From assembly GCA_958296165.1 (NCBI GenBank), contig OY282447.1, positions 4,129,154 to 4,193,153 on the forward strand: 64,000 bases of DNA, read 5' to 3'. Below, in pieces: positions 6,672 to 14,842 of the stretch. Numbering within the stretch: the stretch's first letter is position 1; every line of letters begins with the position of its first letter. Both the position numbers and the translations under genes were made by a program. This DNA comes from an uncultured Pseudomonadales bacterium. Its GTDB lineage: Bacteria; Pseudomonadota; Gammaproteobacteria; Pseudomonadales; Azotimanducaceae. The notes beneath the pieces were generated by a model. That model did not search any database, was not told the origin of the DNA, and was given only the letters and a program-made list of their open reading frames with translations.

Positions 6672-8825
6672 ATGCAATCTCTATTCGCTCGTGCGAGCAG
6701 CGCGGCAGTTGTCGTCTTGCCGCTCTTAACCTGCCCAGCCGCCGCTGAAGCCGCGGCCCAGAACGACGCCGACATCGAGGAAGTCGTCGTCACTGCCCAT
6801 CCCTTGTCTGGGGGAGGGCTGTCCGAAGCAGCCGTCGTCCTAGAAGGCGAGGAACTTGAACGCGAACTGGCCGACAACATCGGTGCCACCGTCGCCCGCC
6901 AGCCCGGCATCCACGTCGCTTCTTTCGGAGAAGCCGTGGGACGGCCAGTTGTACATGGCTTAAGCGGCCCCCGAGTGCGCATCATGGAAGATCGCATAGA
7001 TGCCATGGATGCTTCGACCACCAGCGGCGACCACGCCGTTACCGTTGAGCCTTTCATTGCCAATCAGGTGGAGCTGCTGAAAGGACCGAGCACGCTGTTG
7101 TACGGCTCCGGCGCGATCGGCGGAGTCGTCGGCGTGAACACGGGGCGCATACCACATGACATCCCGGAGCGCTTGAGCGGTCGGGCGACCGTGCGCGCCG
7201 CCGACAACGGCAATCGAACCAATGCCGCCGTTCGTCTAGACGGCCACAACGGCGGCCAGTTGGCTTGGCATCTCGACGGATTCAAGCGTTCCGCAGATGA
7301 ATACGACATCCCCGGCTTCGCCGAGTCGGCCCGCTTCCGCGCCGCTGAGGAGGCCGAGGAAGAACACCACGACGAAGACGAAGAACACCACGACGAAGAG
7401 GAGGAAGCCGGCCACGATGATGAAGAGGAAGTGTTCGGCTACCTGCCAGGAAGTCAAAGCGCCGGCCACGGCGGCGCTTTCGGCGCTTCTTGGGTTGGCG
7501 AGCGCGGCTTCGGAGGCGTCGCCGCGAGTCGTCTGGACTACAACTACGGTCTACCCGGTGGTTCCCATGCGCATCACGACGAGCACGAGGACGAGCATGA
7601 GGATGAAGAACACGCCGGCGCTCACGAAGACGAAGAGGGTGAAGAAGGCGGCGTGACGCTGGACTTGCAGCAGACTCGGTTCGACTTCGAGGCGGGCATC
7701 GAGATTCCCTTCTTGAGCGGCTCTCGCCCATCGGTGCTGAACTTCCGCTTCGCCAGCAACGACTACACTCACACGGAAGTGGAACCAAACGGCGAAATCG
7801 GCACCCGCTTCGCCGTCGATTCCTACGAAGGACGTGTCGAACTAGCGCAACAAGACGGCGATGGTCTGGACGGCGTCGGCGGCCTGCAGTTCGACAAGCG
7901 CCGGTTCTCTGCATTGGGCGAGGAAGCCTTCGTACCTCCTGTGGACACCACCAGCGTCGGCGTCTTCTTCGTGTCCGAGGTCAATCTCGGCAGTTTCGAT
8001 CTGGAAAGCGGCGCCCGCTTCGAGCGCGTTCGCCACGAACCGCTCACAGCCAAGAACACGAGCTTCTCAGTGATGTCGGCGTCCATTGGATTGGTGCGTC
8101 CCGGCGCTGCGGTGCTTGGCATCCACGGCGGCTACTCCGCCCGGGCGCCGGCCGCCGAAGAGCTGTACTCCAATGGGCCGCATCTGGCTACTAGCAGCTT
8201 CGAGGTCGGGGACACAAACTTGGATGTCGAATCTGCATGGCACGGCAGCGCCACGCTCTCTTGGTCCGGCGTCCGAACAACGCTTACCGGCACCGCCTAC
8301 GTGACGGCTTTTCGCGACCACATCTATGCCAGCGCCGACGGCACAATCGAAGATGACCTGCCCGTGATGCGCTACGGTCAGGCGGATGCGCTGTTGCGCG
8401 GCATTGATCTAGCGGCCAGCGTGGCAGTGGCCGAGCTCGATGGCGGCAGCGTCGCGCTGACCTTTCTCGCCGACGCCGTGGCGGCGAGCGTCGATGGACG
8501 CGGCAACGACCGCCTGCCGCGCCTGCCGCCATCGAGACTAGGCATCGGCTTGACCATCGAACGCGGCCGTTACGATGCCGAACTAGACTACCTGCACACG
8601 TTCGAGCAGGACCAACCTGCCGACTTCGAGCTGCCGACGGATGCCTATGGGGATCTGCGCTTGCACGTCCGTGCGGACTACGTCGTCGGCAACGCCCGCG
8701 TGCGCCTGTTCCTGCAAGGCCGCAACCTCACAGACGAGGAGCAACGACACCACACATCGTTCATCAAGGATCTGGCACCGGCGCCTGGGCGAACCTGGGT
8801 GGTCGGCACTGACGTGGCGTTCTAG
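6672..8825 (+). CDS. znuD: TonB-dependent receptor, ZnuD-like (zinc uptake)
   Basis: Outer-membrane receptor of about 717 residues. It has a signal peptide (ending CPAAAEAAA), then the TonB box-like IEEVVVTAHP, a plug domain (VARQPGIHVASFG, LSGPRVRIMEDRIDAMDAS, VELLKGPSTLLYGSGAIGGV) and a 22-strand-type barrel ending in a C-terminal Phe (VVGTDVAF). Two extracellular-type loops are extremely rich in His, Asp and Glu (7359-7430 and 7569-7640), as in the zinc receptor ZnuD of Neisseria. ATG 6672 is chosen because TAAGGAG precedes it and a signal peptide follows. Zinc is the best guess for the substrate; copper or nickel is possible. Confidence 0.8.
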   Translation: MQSLFARASSAAVVVLPLLTCPAAAEAAAQNDADIEEVVVTAHPLSGGGLSEAAVVLEGEELERELADNIGATVARQPGIHVASFGEAVGRPVVHGLSGPRVRIMEDRIDAMDASTTSGDHAVTVEPFIANQVELLKGPSTLLYGSGAIGGVVGVNTGRIPHDIPERLSGRATVRAADNGNRTNAAVRLDGHNGGQLAWHLDGFKRSADEYDIPGFAESARFRAAEEAEEEHHDEDEEHHDEEEEAGHDDEEEVFGYLPGSQSAGHGGAFGASWVGERGFGGVAASRLDYNYGLPGGSHAHHDEHEDEHEDEEHAGAHEDEEGEEGGVTLDLQQTRFDFEAGIEIPFLSGSRPSVLNFRFASNDYTHTEVEPNGEIGTRFAVDSYEGRVELAQQDGDGLDGVGGLQFDKRRFSALGEEAFVPPVDTTSVGVFFVSEVNLGSFDLESGARFERVRHEPLTAKNTSFSVMSASIGLVRPGAAVLGIHGGYSARAPAAEELYSNGPHLATSSFEVGDTNLDVESAWHGSATLSWSGVRTTLTGTAYVTAFRDHIYASADGTIEDDLPVMRYGQADALLRGIDLAASVAVAELDGGSVALTFLADAVAASVDGRGNDRLPRLPPSRLGIGLTIERGRYDAELDYLHTFEQDQPADFELPTDAYGDLRLHVRADYVVGNARVRLFLQGRNLTDEEQRHHTSFIKDLAPAPGRTWVVGTDVAF
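7359..7400 (+). repeat. 21-bp tandem duplication encoding EEHHDED
   Basis: Two consecutive 21-bp units (7359-7379 and 7380-7400) differ at the last base. Each encodes seven residues of the His/acidic loop of the TonB receptor. This is a simple in-frame repeat that could expand or contract the metal-binding loop without breaking the gene. Confidence 0.7.
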
Positions 8826-8858
8826 CGAAGGTCTGATCTAGCCCACAGCGAGACGGTA

Positions 8859-8888
8859 GCGCCCGCGCACGTTAGGCGGCGCGGGCGC
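8859..8888 (+). terminator. Hairpin downstream of the zinc receptor
   Basis: A perfect 10-bp inverted repeat (GCGCCCGCGC, 8859-8868, with 8879-8888) has a 10-nt loop and begins 34 nt after the receptor stop. Only a short T-run follows, so it is a plausible but not canonical intrinsic terminator. The rest of the 228-nt gap up to 9053 shows nothing recognisable. Confidence 0.5.
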
Positions 8889-9053
8889 CGGTTTAAGGAC
8901 CTCTTGATGATGCCGGCGGCCATGTTGTCCGGCACATCACGTCACTCCACTTCTTGCCGTCCTCGCCAAAGATTGTCCGTAGTCGTTTGGGCCCGCGCGA
9001 GTGCCTTTGGTTGCTGGTGCGGGAGCGTCCTTCTCGCTGCGCCGGGCTTGGCG

Positions 9054-10343
9054 CTAGGCCGCTTGCGCTGCACTGATGCGATCTTGGTTTTCTAGCTGAT
9101 GCCAAACGACCTGCGGCGAGACCTTGAACTCATGCGCGATTTCATCTTCTTCGAGGCCGTCGGCCAGCATGGGGCGCATCTTGTCGATGGGCGCTAGCAA
9201 CTCGGCTGCGAAAGCGCGCCCAACGGCTTGGTGCTCCGCATCACGCAAGCCGTTGACTACCCGCTGTTCTGCGTCCGGCAGGCACATGGCGGTGCCGATC
9301 GCTCGTGCGAGTGCGAAGTTTTCGGCCTGCGATGCCCACGGGAACTTGCCGCGGCCACGGTCACGCAGGTGAACGCTTGCGTCGGCACCTACCACCGCGC
9401 GGATGCTCGGTTCGACATCATCAACATGCACTCGCTGAAAACGCTTGCCGCCTAGACGCTTTGCCAACGCTTCCGGCGTTGGCAGATCGCGCCCGTCAAC
9501 CTCGAGTTCTTTGGCCAGCATGTTGGCCACTCGATAGCCCTGCGACCAAGCGGGTTCTTCGGCCCGCCGCGCCGCGTCGTCACCGAATTGGTCTTGCAGC
9601 TCGGAGAGAGTTGGAAGGGCGGACTCGTACCTTCGCCGAGACTGCAAGCCGTTCAACCATTTGAGCGTTGAGAGTGCGTACGGGAACCTGGTGGCACCAG
9701 CACACAGTCCGCCGGCGAGGAACTCGAACAATGCTTCGCCAGAGAACCGGTCGCCGGCTTCCTCGATGAAGCGCGCGTCGTCGTCCGTGATGGAGTACGG
9801 GTCGATGTGCAGTGCGCCGGCAGCTTCGCAGAATGCGGCCTCGGCCGGATCCGCTCGCGAAGCGCAGACCCGTCGCCAAGCGAGTACGGCCTCGCAATCT
9901 TGGATCTGCTCGCTGGCAAGTTTGTCGACGACGTCGTCAACGAAAGCGGCCAGCGCATGCTCCGCGTCCACACGGCTGCACTGCTCTCCGGCTACCTGCC
10001 AGAACCGTATGCCGGGGTTGGGGCAGTGCATTTGATGGCCCTCAATGGCGAATGTCGAGCCGTCGCAACCGAAGCGAAGATCGGGGAGCATGAAACCCGT
10101 TCGATAGGGCAATAGCGAGTGCCTATGGTCGCGGCCACCGAAGATCCGCCACCAATCGCGCGCCATCCCCTCGGCCAGATGCACCGCTGGTACACAGAGC
10201 GAGCTGACGACCTCTTGGGCTTCGTCGTCAAAGAACAGACAGGCGTTTTCGTCGCCGACGACGATCTTCAATTCGCAGAGCGTCGCCCGCTCCTCGGCCG
10301 CGACGTTTTCGCCGCCTTCTAGCCACTCAGTCGAAAACCGCAT
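9054..10343 (-). CDS. ImmA/IrrE-like protein with degenerate peptidase motif
   Basis: Protein of about 429 residues. The C-terminal ~130 residues follow the ImmA/IrrE fold: FALARAIGTAMCLPDAE, GRAFAAELLAPIDKMRPML, EEDEIAHEFKVSPQVVWHQL, ENQ. At the position where ImmA peptidases have HExxH there is ARAIG, so the zinc ligands and catalytic Glu appear to be missing. The N-terminal ~290 residues are unfamiliar. ATG 10341-10343 is preceded by AGGAGAGGC, a strong ribosome-binding site; the longer open frame to 10526 lies over the partner gene. It overlaps the upstream gene by 17 nt, so the two are co-translated. Function is unknown; ImmA relatives usually act with a regulator or antitoxin partner. 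Confidence 0.65.
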   Translation of the reverse strand: MRFSTEWLEGGENVAAEERATLCELKIVVGDENACLFFDDEAQEVVSSLCVPAVHLAEGMARDWWRIFGGRDHRHSLLPYRTGFMLPDLRFGCDGSTFAIEGHQMHCPNPGIRFWQVAGEQCSRVDAEHALAAFVDDVVDKLASEQIQDCEAVLAWRRVCASRADPAEAAFCEAAGALHIDPYSITDDDARFIEEAGDRFSGEALFEFLAGGLCAGATRFPYALSTLKWLNGLQSRRRYESALPTLSELQDQFGDDAARRAEEPAWSQGYRVANMLAKELEVDGRDLPTPEALAKRLGGKRFQRVHVDDVEPSIRAVVGADASVHLRDRGRGKFPWASQAENFALARAIGTAMCLPDAEQRVVNGLRDAEHQAVGRAFAAELLAPIDKMRPMLADGLEEDEIAHEFKVSPQVVWHQLENQDRISAAQAA

Positions 10344-10752
10344 GCCTCTCCTGTTCCTCGATAGGCCAACCCTTGTATTCGCCTTGGCCCTGATTGACGC
10401 AGAGGCCGTACCAAATGCGGCCGTCCGCACGGTGCCAGATTTTCTTTGGGAAATCTTGGTCGCCTTCGTAGAACCGATATTGTCCGCTGGCGGAGCGCAC
10501 CCACTGTGTTGCGCGGCGTTTGTCATCCGAGCTTGTCAACGGACATAGCGTCGTCCTTTGTTTTCCTCGCCGACCGACTTTCCCGCCCGGCAACTGCTTC
10601 GCCTTAGGCAATCCTTCCCACCACGCCTTGTCCTTGTGTTCGGCGCTGCCAATGTAGCGGGCGCGAGCGGCTAGGTCTTGGCGTTCATCGAGCGACAAGC
10701 CAGCGCGTTGCGGCCTCTTCTTTGGACGTCTTGGACGCTTGGAGTTGTTCAT
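10327..10752 (-). CDS. Conserved hypothetical protein, partner of the ImmA-like gene
   Basis: Basic protein of about 141 residues. After a Lys/Arg-rich N-terminus (NNSKRPRRPKKRPQR) it has YIGSAEHKDKAWWEGLPKAK, TLCPL, WVRSASGQYRFYEGDQDFPK, IWHRADGRIWYGLCVNQGQG and EYKGWPIEEQE. I recognise the pattern as a recurring hypothetical family but not its function. ATG 10750-10752 is used because the upstream extension is low-quality. It lies immediately upstream of, and overlaps, the degenerate ImmA-like gene, an arrangement typical of toxin-antitoxin or regulator-partner pairs. A nucleic-acid-binding role is suggested only by its basic N-terminus. Confidence 0.6.
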   Translation of the reverse strand: MNNSKRPRRPKKRPQRAGLSLDERQDLAARARYIGSAEHKDKAWWEGLPKAKQLPGGKVGRRGKQRTTLCPLTSSDDKRRATQWVRSASGQYRFYEGDQDFPKKIWHRADGRIWYGLCVNQGQGEYKGWPIEEQERHAVFD

Positions 10753-10893
10753 TCCGTTACTGTACCTGCTGCAATGTCGGGTTTCGACATACGCCGACGT
10801 GCTCTGCTGCTGAGGACGCCTAGGTCGCGCGACCACGATGTTCGGTGTACTCCGTACGCGCACGGGGTGGGTATTGGTGCGCCTAGCCTATCG

Positions 10894-12024
10894 TCACGGC
10901 GCCACGGTATAGCGCTTGACCACCGCATCGTCGAGTTCCAGACCCAAGCCGGGGCTGGTCGGTGGCTCGATGAAGCCCTGATCGAAACGGATCGGATCCT
11001 TGAATAGGGCCTGATGCAGGGGCCCGCCGTTGTACTCCTGAATGAGGAAGTTGGGCGAGCAGGTGTCGAGCTGAACAGCAGCCGCCGCGGCGATCGGCCC
11101 TACATACATGTGCGGCGCGATCATCGCGTAGTGGGCTTCAGCGATACTCGCGATTTTCTTGGATTCTAGGATCCCGCCGCATTGGCCGACGTCGAGCTGG
11201 ACGATCTGTGCCGCCTGCTTCTCGACCAGTTCGGAAAACTCGTACAGCGTTACCAGCCGTTCGCCGGACGCGATTGGGATGCTGGTGTGCGCGGCAACCC
11301 GTGCCATCTCGTCGACGTTTTCAGGCGGCACCGGCTCCTCGAACCAGAACGGGTGGTATTCCTCGAACACCTTGGCGACGCGAATGGCGCCGGACGTGGA
11401 GAATTGGCCGTGCGTGCCGATGCCGATCTCCAACTCGTCTCCTACCGCGTCGCGGATGGCGCGGAAAATCCGCGCCGCATGCTTGATGGTCTTCAACGGG
11501 AAATCTCGCGGCAGCGGGAAATAGGGCATGAACGGGTCGATCTTGCAGGCCGTGTTGCCTTGCTCTACCAATTGGGCGGCGATCTCGCCGGCGCGGGCGG
11601 GGTTTTCCCATACGCCGTCGGTGGGCATGTAGGCGTAGGCGCGCAGTTTCTCGTGGCAGCGTCCGCCGAGCAGGTTGTAGATGGGCTGGCCGGTGGCTTT
11701 GCCGACGATGTCCCACAACGCCATCTCGATGGCCGAGAGCGCTGGAGTGCCGTACAGGCTGGGGTGGCGGTAGTCGTGGTTGGAGGCGTACACGCGCTGC
11801 CAGATGGCCTCGATGTCGAACGGGCTTTGGCCGACCACGAAGCGCTCCACCAAGTCGTGCAGCAGGGCCACTTGCGACTTCAAGTCCGGCGTGTGGCCGG
11901 TCGGCCGTTCGCCCAAGCCGACGATGCCTTCGTCCGTTAGCAAACGGATGAACAAGAACTGCCGCCCGCCCCGATAGGGCCGCACGTTGTCCAGCAGGAT
12001 GGTTTCAAGGCCGGTGATCTTCAT
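10894..12024 (-). CDS. Enolase-superfamily (mandelate racemase/galactonate dehydratase-like) protein
   Basis: Protein of about 376 residues beginning MKITGLETILLDNVRPYRGG. It has the MR/MLE architecture: an N-terminal capping domain, then a barrel with CKIDPF (catalytic Lys region), WFEEPVPPEN and ASGERL (second and third metal-ligand acids) and IAPHMYVGPIA (general-acid His region of sugar-acid dehydratases). Where galactonate dehydratase has VDFHG, this protein has IGTHGQ, so the first metal-binding Asp is not at its usual place. It ends the dctPQM-phyH operon, pointing to breakdown of a sugar acid imported by the TRAP transporter. The substrate is unknown. Confidence 0.8.
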   Translation of the reverse strand: MKITGLETILLDNVRPYRGGRQFLFIRLLTDEGIVGLGERPTGHTPDLKSQVALLHDLVERFVVGQSPFDIEAIWQRVYASNHDYRHPSLYGTPALSAIEMALWDIVGKATGQPIYNLLGGRCHEKLRAYAYMPTDGVWENPARAGEIAAQLVEQGNTACKIDPFMPYFPLPRDFPLKTIKHAARIFRAIRDAVGDELEIGIGTHGQFSTSGAIRVAKVFEEYHPFWFEEPVPPENVDEMARVAAHTSIPIASGERLVTLYEFSELVEKQAAQIVQLDVGQCGGILESKKIASIAEAHYAMIAPHMYVGPIAAAAAVQLDTCSPNFLIQEYNGGPLHQALFKDPIRFDQGFIEPPTSPGLGLELDDAVVKRYTVAP

Positions 12025-12053
12025 TGGCTGCCTCCGTGGGTCTGAATGGCCAC

Positions 12054-12878
12054 CTAGATGGTAGTGGGTAATGCGGCCTGTCTTGGAGCGCGCGGACGTC
12101 GGCCACGTACTATCAGGCCGGGCCGCCCGATGGACTGGCCGGCGGTTTGCGCGTTGGCCGGATCCCGGTAGCCGGCGCGGACGATTCGCCGCAGTCGGTT
12201 CGTTGTGTTGATGCGCGAGCCGTGGATCGTGTGAATGCTGAACGCCACGACGTCGCCGCGTCGCGCCGGTACCGGCACCGTGTCCTCCAAACTCCAAGCA
12301 TCTGTGGGCAGATGAGGCGTGCAGGGCGAACCATCCGCGCCGCGCACGACGTGCTCGCGTGCGCCGCCTTTGTGCGAAGCGTCTAGGAAGCGGATGCAGC
12401 CGTTGCGGTCGTCGGTGTCGTCGAGGTGAATTAGGCAGTCCACGTAGCGACCGTTCTCGTGCTTGTAGAAGGCCCAGTCCTGATGCATGGGAAACGGATG
12501 GCCCGATTCCGGCGGCTTGGCGTGCAGAGTGGTGTGGTGCAACTCCACGTTCGCTCCAATCAAGTCCGCCACGGCGCCCGTGATCGATGGATGTACGACC
12601 GCATCGCACCACGCCTTGGAGTAGCGGTGCAGGTCGTGCAGCGCGATCAACTGCGAGCGCTTTTCGACGTCCGCGGACATGTAGACGCGTCGCCACGGGC
12701 CGCTCCAGCCCGGCCCCTTGCTCGCCCAAGCGTCCATCAGCCAGTCCAGATCTTCGGCCATCGCGGCGACTGCGTCGGCGTCGAACACCGCTGGCAGGTG
12801 CAAATAGCCATGTTGGTGGTAGAAGGCCACTTGCTCTTCGGCAAGTGCGTAACGTTGCCTTGACGCCGGCTTGTCCAC
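12054..12878 (-). CDS. Phytanoyl-CoA dioxygenase (PhyH) family protein
   Basis: Non-haem Fe(II)/2-oxoglutarate oxygenase of about 274 residues. The double-stranded beta-helix signature is visible: HQDW (first His and Asp iron ligands, preceded by SGHPFPM), the spacing region CLIHLDDTDDRNGCIRFLDA, and IHGSRINTTNRLRRIVRAGY with the distal His and the 2-oxoglutarate-binding Arg. The likely start is GTG 12876-12878, which lies 2 nt after the dctM stop; the frame upstream of that is antisense-like read-through over dctM. It belongs to the dctPQM operon, and its substrate is probably a compound related to the transported acid. Confidence 0.8.
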   Translation of the reverse strand: MDKPASRQRYALAEEQVAFYHQHGYLHLPAVFDADAVAAMAEDLDWLMDAWASKGPGWSGPWRRVYMSADVEKRSQLIALHDLHRYSKAWCDAVVHPSITGAVADLIGANVELHHTTLHAKPPESGHPFPMHQDWAFYKHENGRYVDCLIHLDDTDDRNGCIRFLDASHKGGAREHVVRGADGSPCTPHLPTDAWSLEDTVPVPARRGDVVAFSIHTIHGSRINTTNRLRRIVRAGYRDPANAQTAGQSIGRPGLIVRGRRPRAPRQAALPTTI

Positions 12879-12880
12879 GG

Positions 12881-14239
12881 CTAGCCCATCGCGTTCGGCA
12901 GCCAGAGGACGATCTCCGGCGCGGCTAGCAGCACGGCGACGGTGATCACGTCGGCGGCGAAGAAAGGGCCGATGCCGCGGAATACGTCCTGCAAAGGAAT
13001 CGCGAGCGACTGCCCGCCGTCGCCGCGCAATTCCCGCGCCACGCCGGCGACCACGAAGCAGTTCAAGCCGATGGGCGGCGTGATGAGGCAGATCTCCGCC
13101 ATCTTCACCACGACGATGCCGAACCAGATCGGGTCGTAGCCGAGCGCCACGACGGCCGGATACACCACCGGCAGCGTCAGCACGAGCATGCCGATGGCAT
13201 CCATGAACATGCCGAGCACGGCATAGGCGAGCAGGATGCACACGATGATGGCTAGCGGCGGCATGTCGATTTCCACTACCCAGTCGGCAAACACCTCCGG
13301 CAGGCCGGCGAAGCCCAGAAAGCGCACGAACAGGAACACGCCCCAGATCAAGGTGAAGATCATCACCGTGAGCTTGGCGGTTTCCATCAGCGCCTCGCGC
13401 AGCCGCTTGCTCATCTCCGGCAGCGCCCGCTGCCGCCACGCCCGCCAAGCGTACATGCCGAACACCACCATCGCGCCGAGGGCGCCGGCTTCCGTGGGCG
13501 TAGCCGCGCCGGAATACAAGGCGCCGAAGATGATGCCGACGACGAGGAAGATCGGCGCTGCGCCCGGCAGGCTGGCGAATCGCTGTCGCCAAGTGAAGCC
13601 GCGGATGGGCCGACCGAGCGCCGGCTTCGCAGCGCACATGCCGACGATCAATCCGGCGTAGATGAGCACAGACACGACGCCCGGGATCAGCCCTGCCAGC
13701 AACAGCTTGCCCACCGACTCCTCAACGATGATGGCGTATATCACCAGGATGGCCGAAGGCGGAATCAGCGACGCCAAGGTGCCGCCGGCGGCGACCACGC
13801 CAGCGGTGAGGCGCTTGCCGTAGCGGTTCTTCAGCATGTCGGGAATCGCTACGCGAGAGAATACGGCAGCGGTGGCGGTGGAAGCGCCGGACACCGCGGC
13901 GAAGCCGGCGCTCGCGCACACGGTGGAAACGGCCAGGCCGCCCGGCACCCAGCCGATCCAGCGCCGCGCCGCCTCGAACAATCTAGACGTGAGGCCGGCG
14001 TGAAAGGCCAGAAAGCCAATCAGGATGAACAGCGGCAGCACGGAAAGCGGATAGGTGACCGTCTTGGAGTGCGGAATGGTGCCTGCGACGGCAGCCGCCA
14101 CGTCCCAGCCCTTGAGGCACAGCAGGCCGAGAAAGCCCGTGAGCGCTGCAGCGACGTAGACGCGCACGCCCAGCCCCACCAGCGCGATCAAGAGCGCCAC
14201 GCCGCCAATGCCGATCCAGACTTCGTCGATGCCGGTCAT
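12881..14239 (-). CDS. dctM: TRAP transporter large permease subunit DctM
   Basis: Very hydrophobic protein of 452 residues with about 12 membrane segments. It carries DctM/TRAP-T landmarks: LPLFILIGFLAFHAGL, SGASTATAAVFSRVAIPDML, AAGGTLASLIPPSAILVIYA and LITPPIGLNCFVVAGVA. It forms the sodium-driven inner-membrane channel with the small permease just upstream (3-nt gap) and receives substrate from the periplasmic binding protein DctP. It is in an operon with dctP, dctQ, phyH and the enolase-superfamily gene. Confidence 0.9.
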   Translation of the reverse strand: MTGIDEVWIGIGGVALLIALVGLGVRVYVAAALTGFLGLLCLKGWDVAAAVAGTIPHSKTVTYPLSVLPLFILIGFLAFHAGLTSRLFEAARRWIGWVPGGLAVSTVCASAGFAAVSGASTATAAVFSRVAIPDMLKNRYGKRLTAGVVAAGGTLASLIPPSAILVIYAIIVEESVGKLLLAGLIPGVVSVLIYAGLIVGMCAAKPALGRPIRGFTWRQRFASLPGAAPIFLVVGIIFGALYSGAATPTEAGALGAMVVFGMYAWRAWRQRALPEMSKRLREALMETAKLTVMIFTLIWGVFLFVRFLGFAGLPEVFADWVVEIDMPPLAIIVCILLAYAVLGMFMDAIGMLVLTLPVVYPAVVALGYDPIWFGIVVVKMAEICLITPPIGLNCFVVAGVARELRGDGGQSLAIPLQDVFRGIGPFFAADVITVAVLLAAPEIVLWLPNAMG

Positions 14240-14242
14240 CGG

Positions 14243-14842
14243 CTACTCGGCCGCAAGAGAAATCTGTTCTTGCGCTTGCGCCGCCGCGTCCTTGATGGCG
14301 GGCACTGCGACGGGTTCCCGCTCTGGGTGCAATACCAAGCGCCAGTATCCGGCCAGTTGCAGCACTATGCGCAGCAACAGCACCGTGAGGGCGACCGGCA
14401 CGACCAGCTTTGCCGGCCAGGTGGCCAATTCGATGTCGATGGTGCTGTCGCCAAACTCGAAGGCGCGCCCGAAGTGCGCGTAGGAATAGGGAATCAGCAC
14501 CGCGACGATGAAGCCAGCGGCCACCGCGCCGGCGGCCTCCGCCAGCCACAGGGCCCGGCCGTGCAAGCGCGAGATCAAGAGCTCCATGCGCACGTGCCCG
14601 CCGACGCGCTGTACGAAGGCGATGGAGAGCACGGCGAAGCCGACCATGGCCACTTCCACGATGTCGATGTAGCCGAAGATCGGCGCATCGAAGACGGTGC
14701 GCAGCACGATCTGCGCCACGCCGAACAGCATCAGCGCGAAGATCAACGCGCCGGCGCAGAGATTGAGGCCGTTTTCGAGCGTTCCAAGCCAGCGGTCGGC
14801 GTGGCTTAAGCCGCGGCCAAAGGCGTCGTCATGGGGACCCAT
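14243..14842 (-). CDS. dctQ: TRAP transporter small permease subunit DctQ
   Basis: Protein of 199 residues with four predicted membrane helices and the DctQ pattern (FGVAQIVLRTVFDAPIFGYI, then DIVEVAMVG, GGHVRMELLI). The start at 14842 overlaps the 3' end of dctP by 14 nt. The length fits the family. It pairs with DctM to form the membrane part of the tripartite transporter. The C-terminus (after residue ~175) is a charged cytoplasmic tail. Confidence 0.88.
   Translation of the reverse strand: MGPHDDAFGRGLSHADRWLGTLENGLNLCAGALIFALMLFGVAQIVLRTVFDAPIFGYIDIVEVAMVGFAVLSIAFVQRVGGHVRMELLISRLHGRALWLAEAAGAVAAGFIVAVLIPYSYAHFGRAFEFGDSTIDIELATWPAKLVVPVALTVLLLRIVLQLAGYWRLVLHPEREPVAVPAIKDAAAQAQEQISLAAE

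Noticed and set aside
12054-13637. A 527-residue frame covering phyH and much of dctM
   Set aside because: Only its last ~275 residues are a real protein (PhyH); the rest is dctM read in another frame, and a GTG right after the dctM stop gives a proper start.
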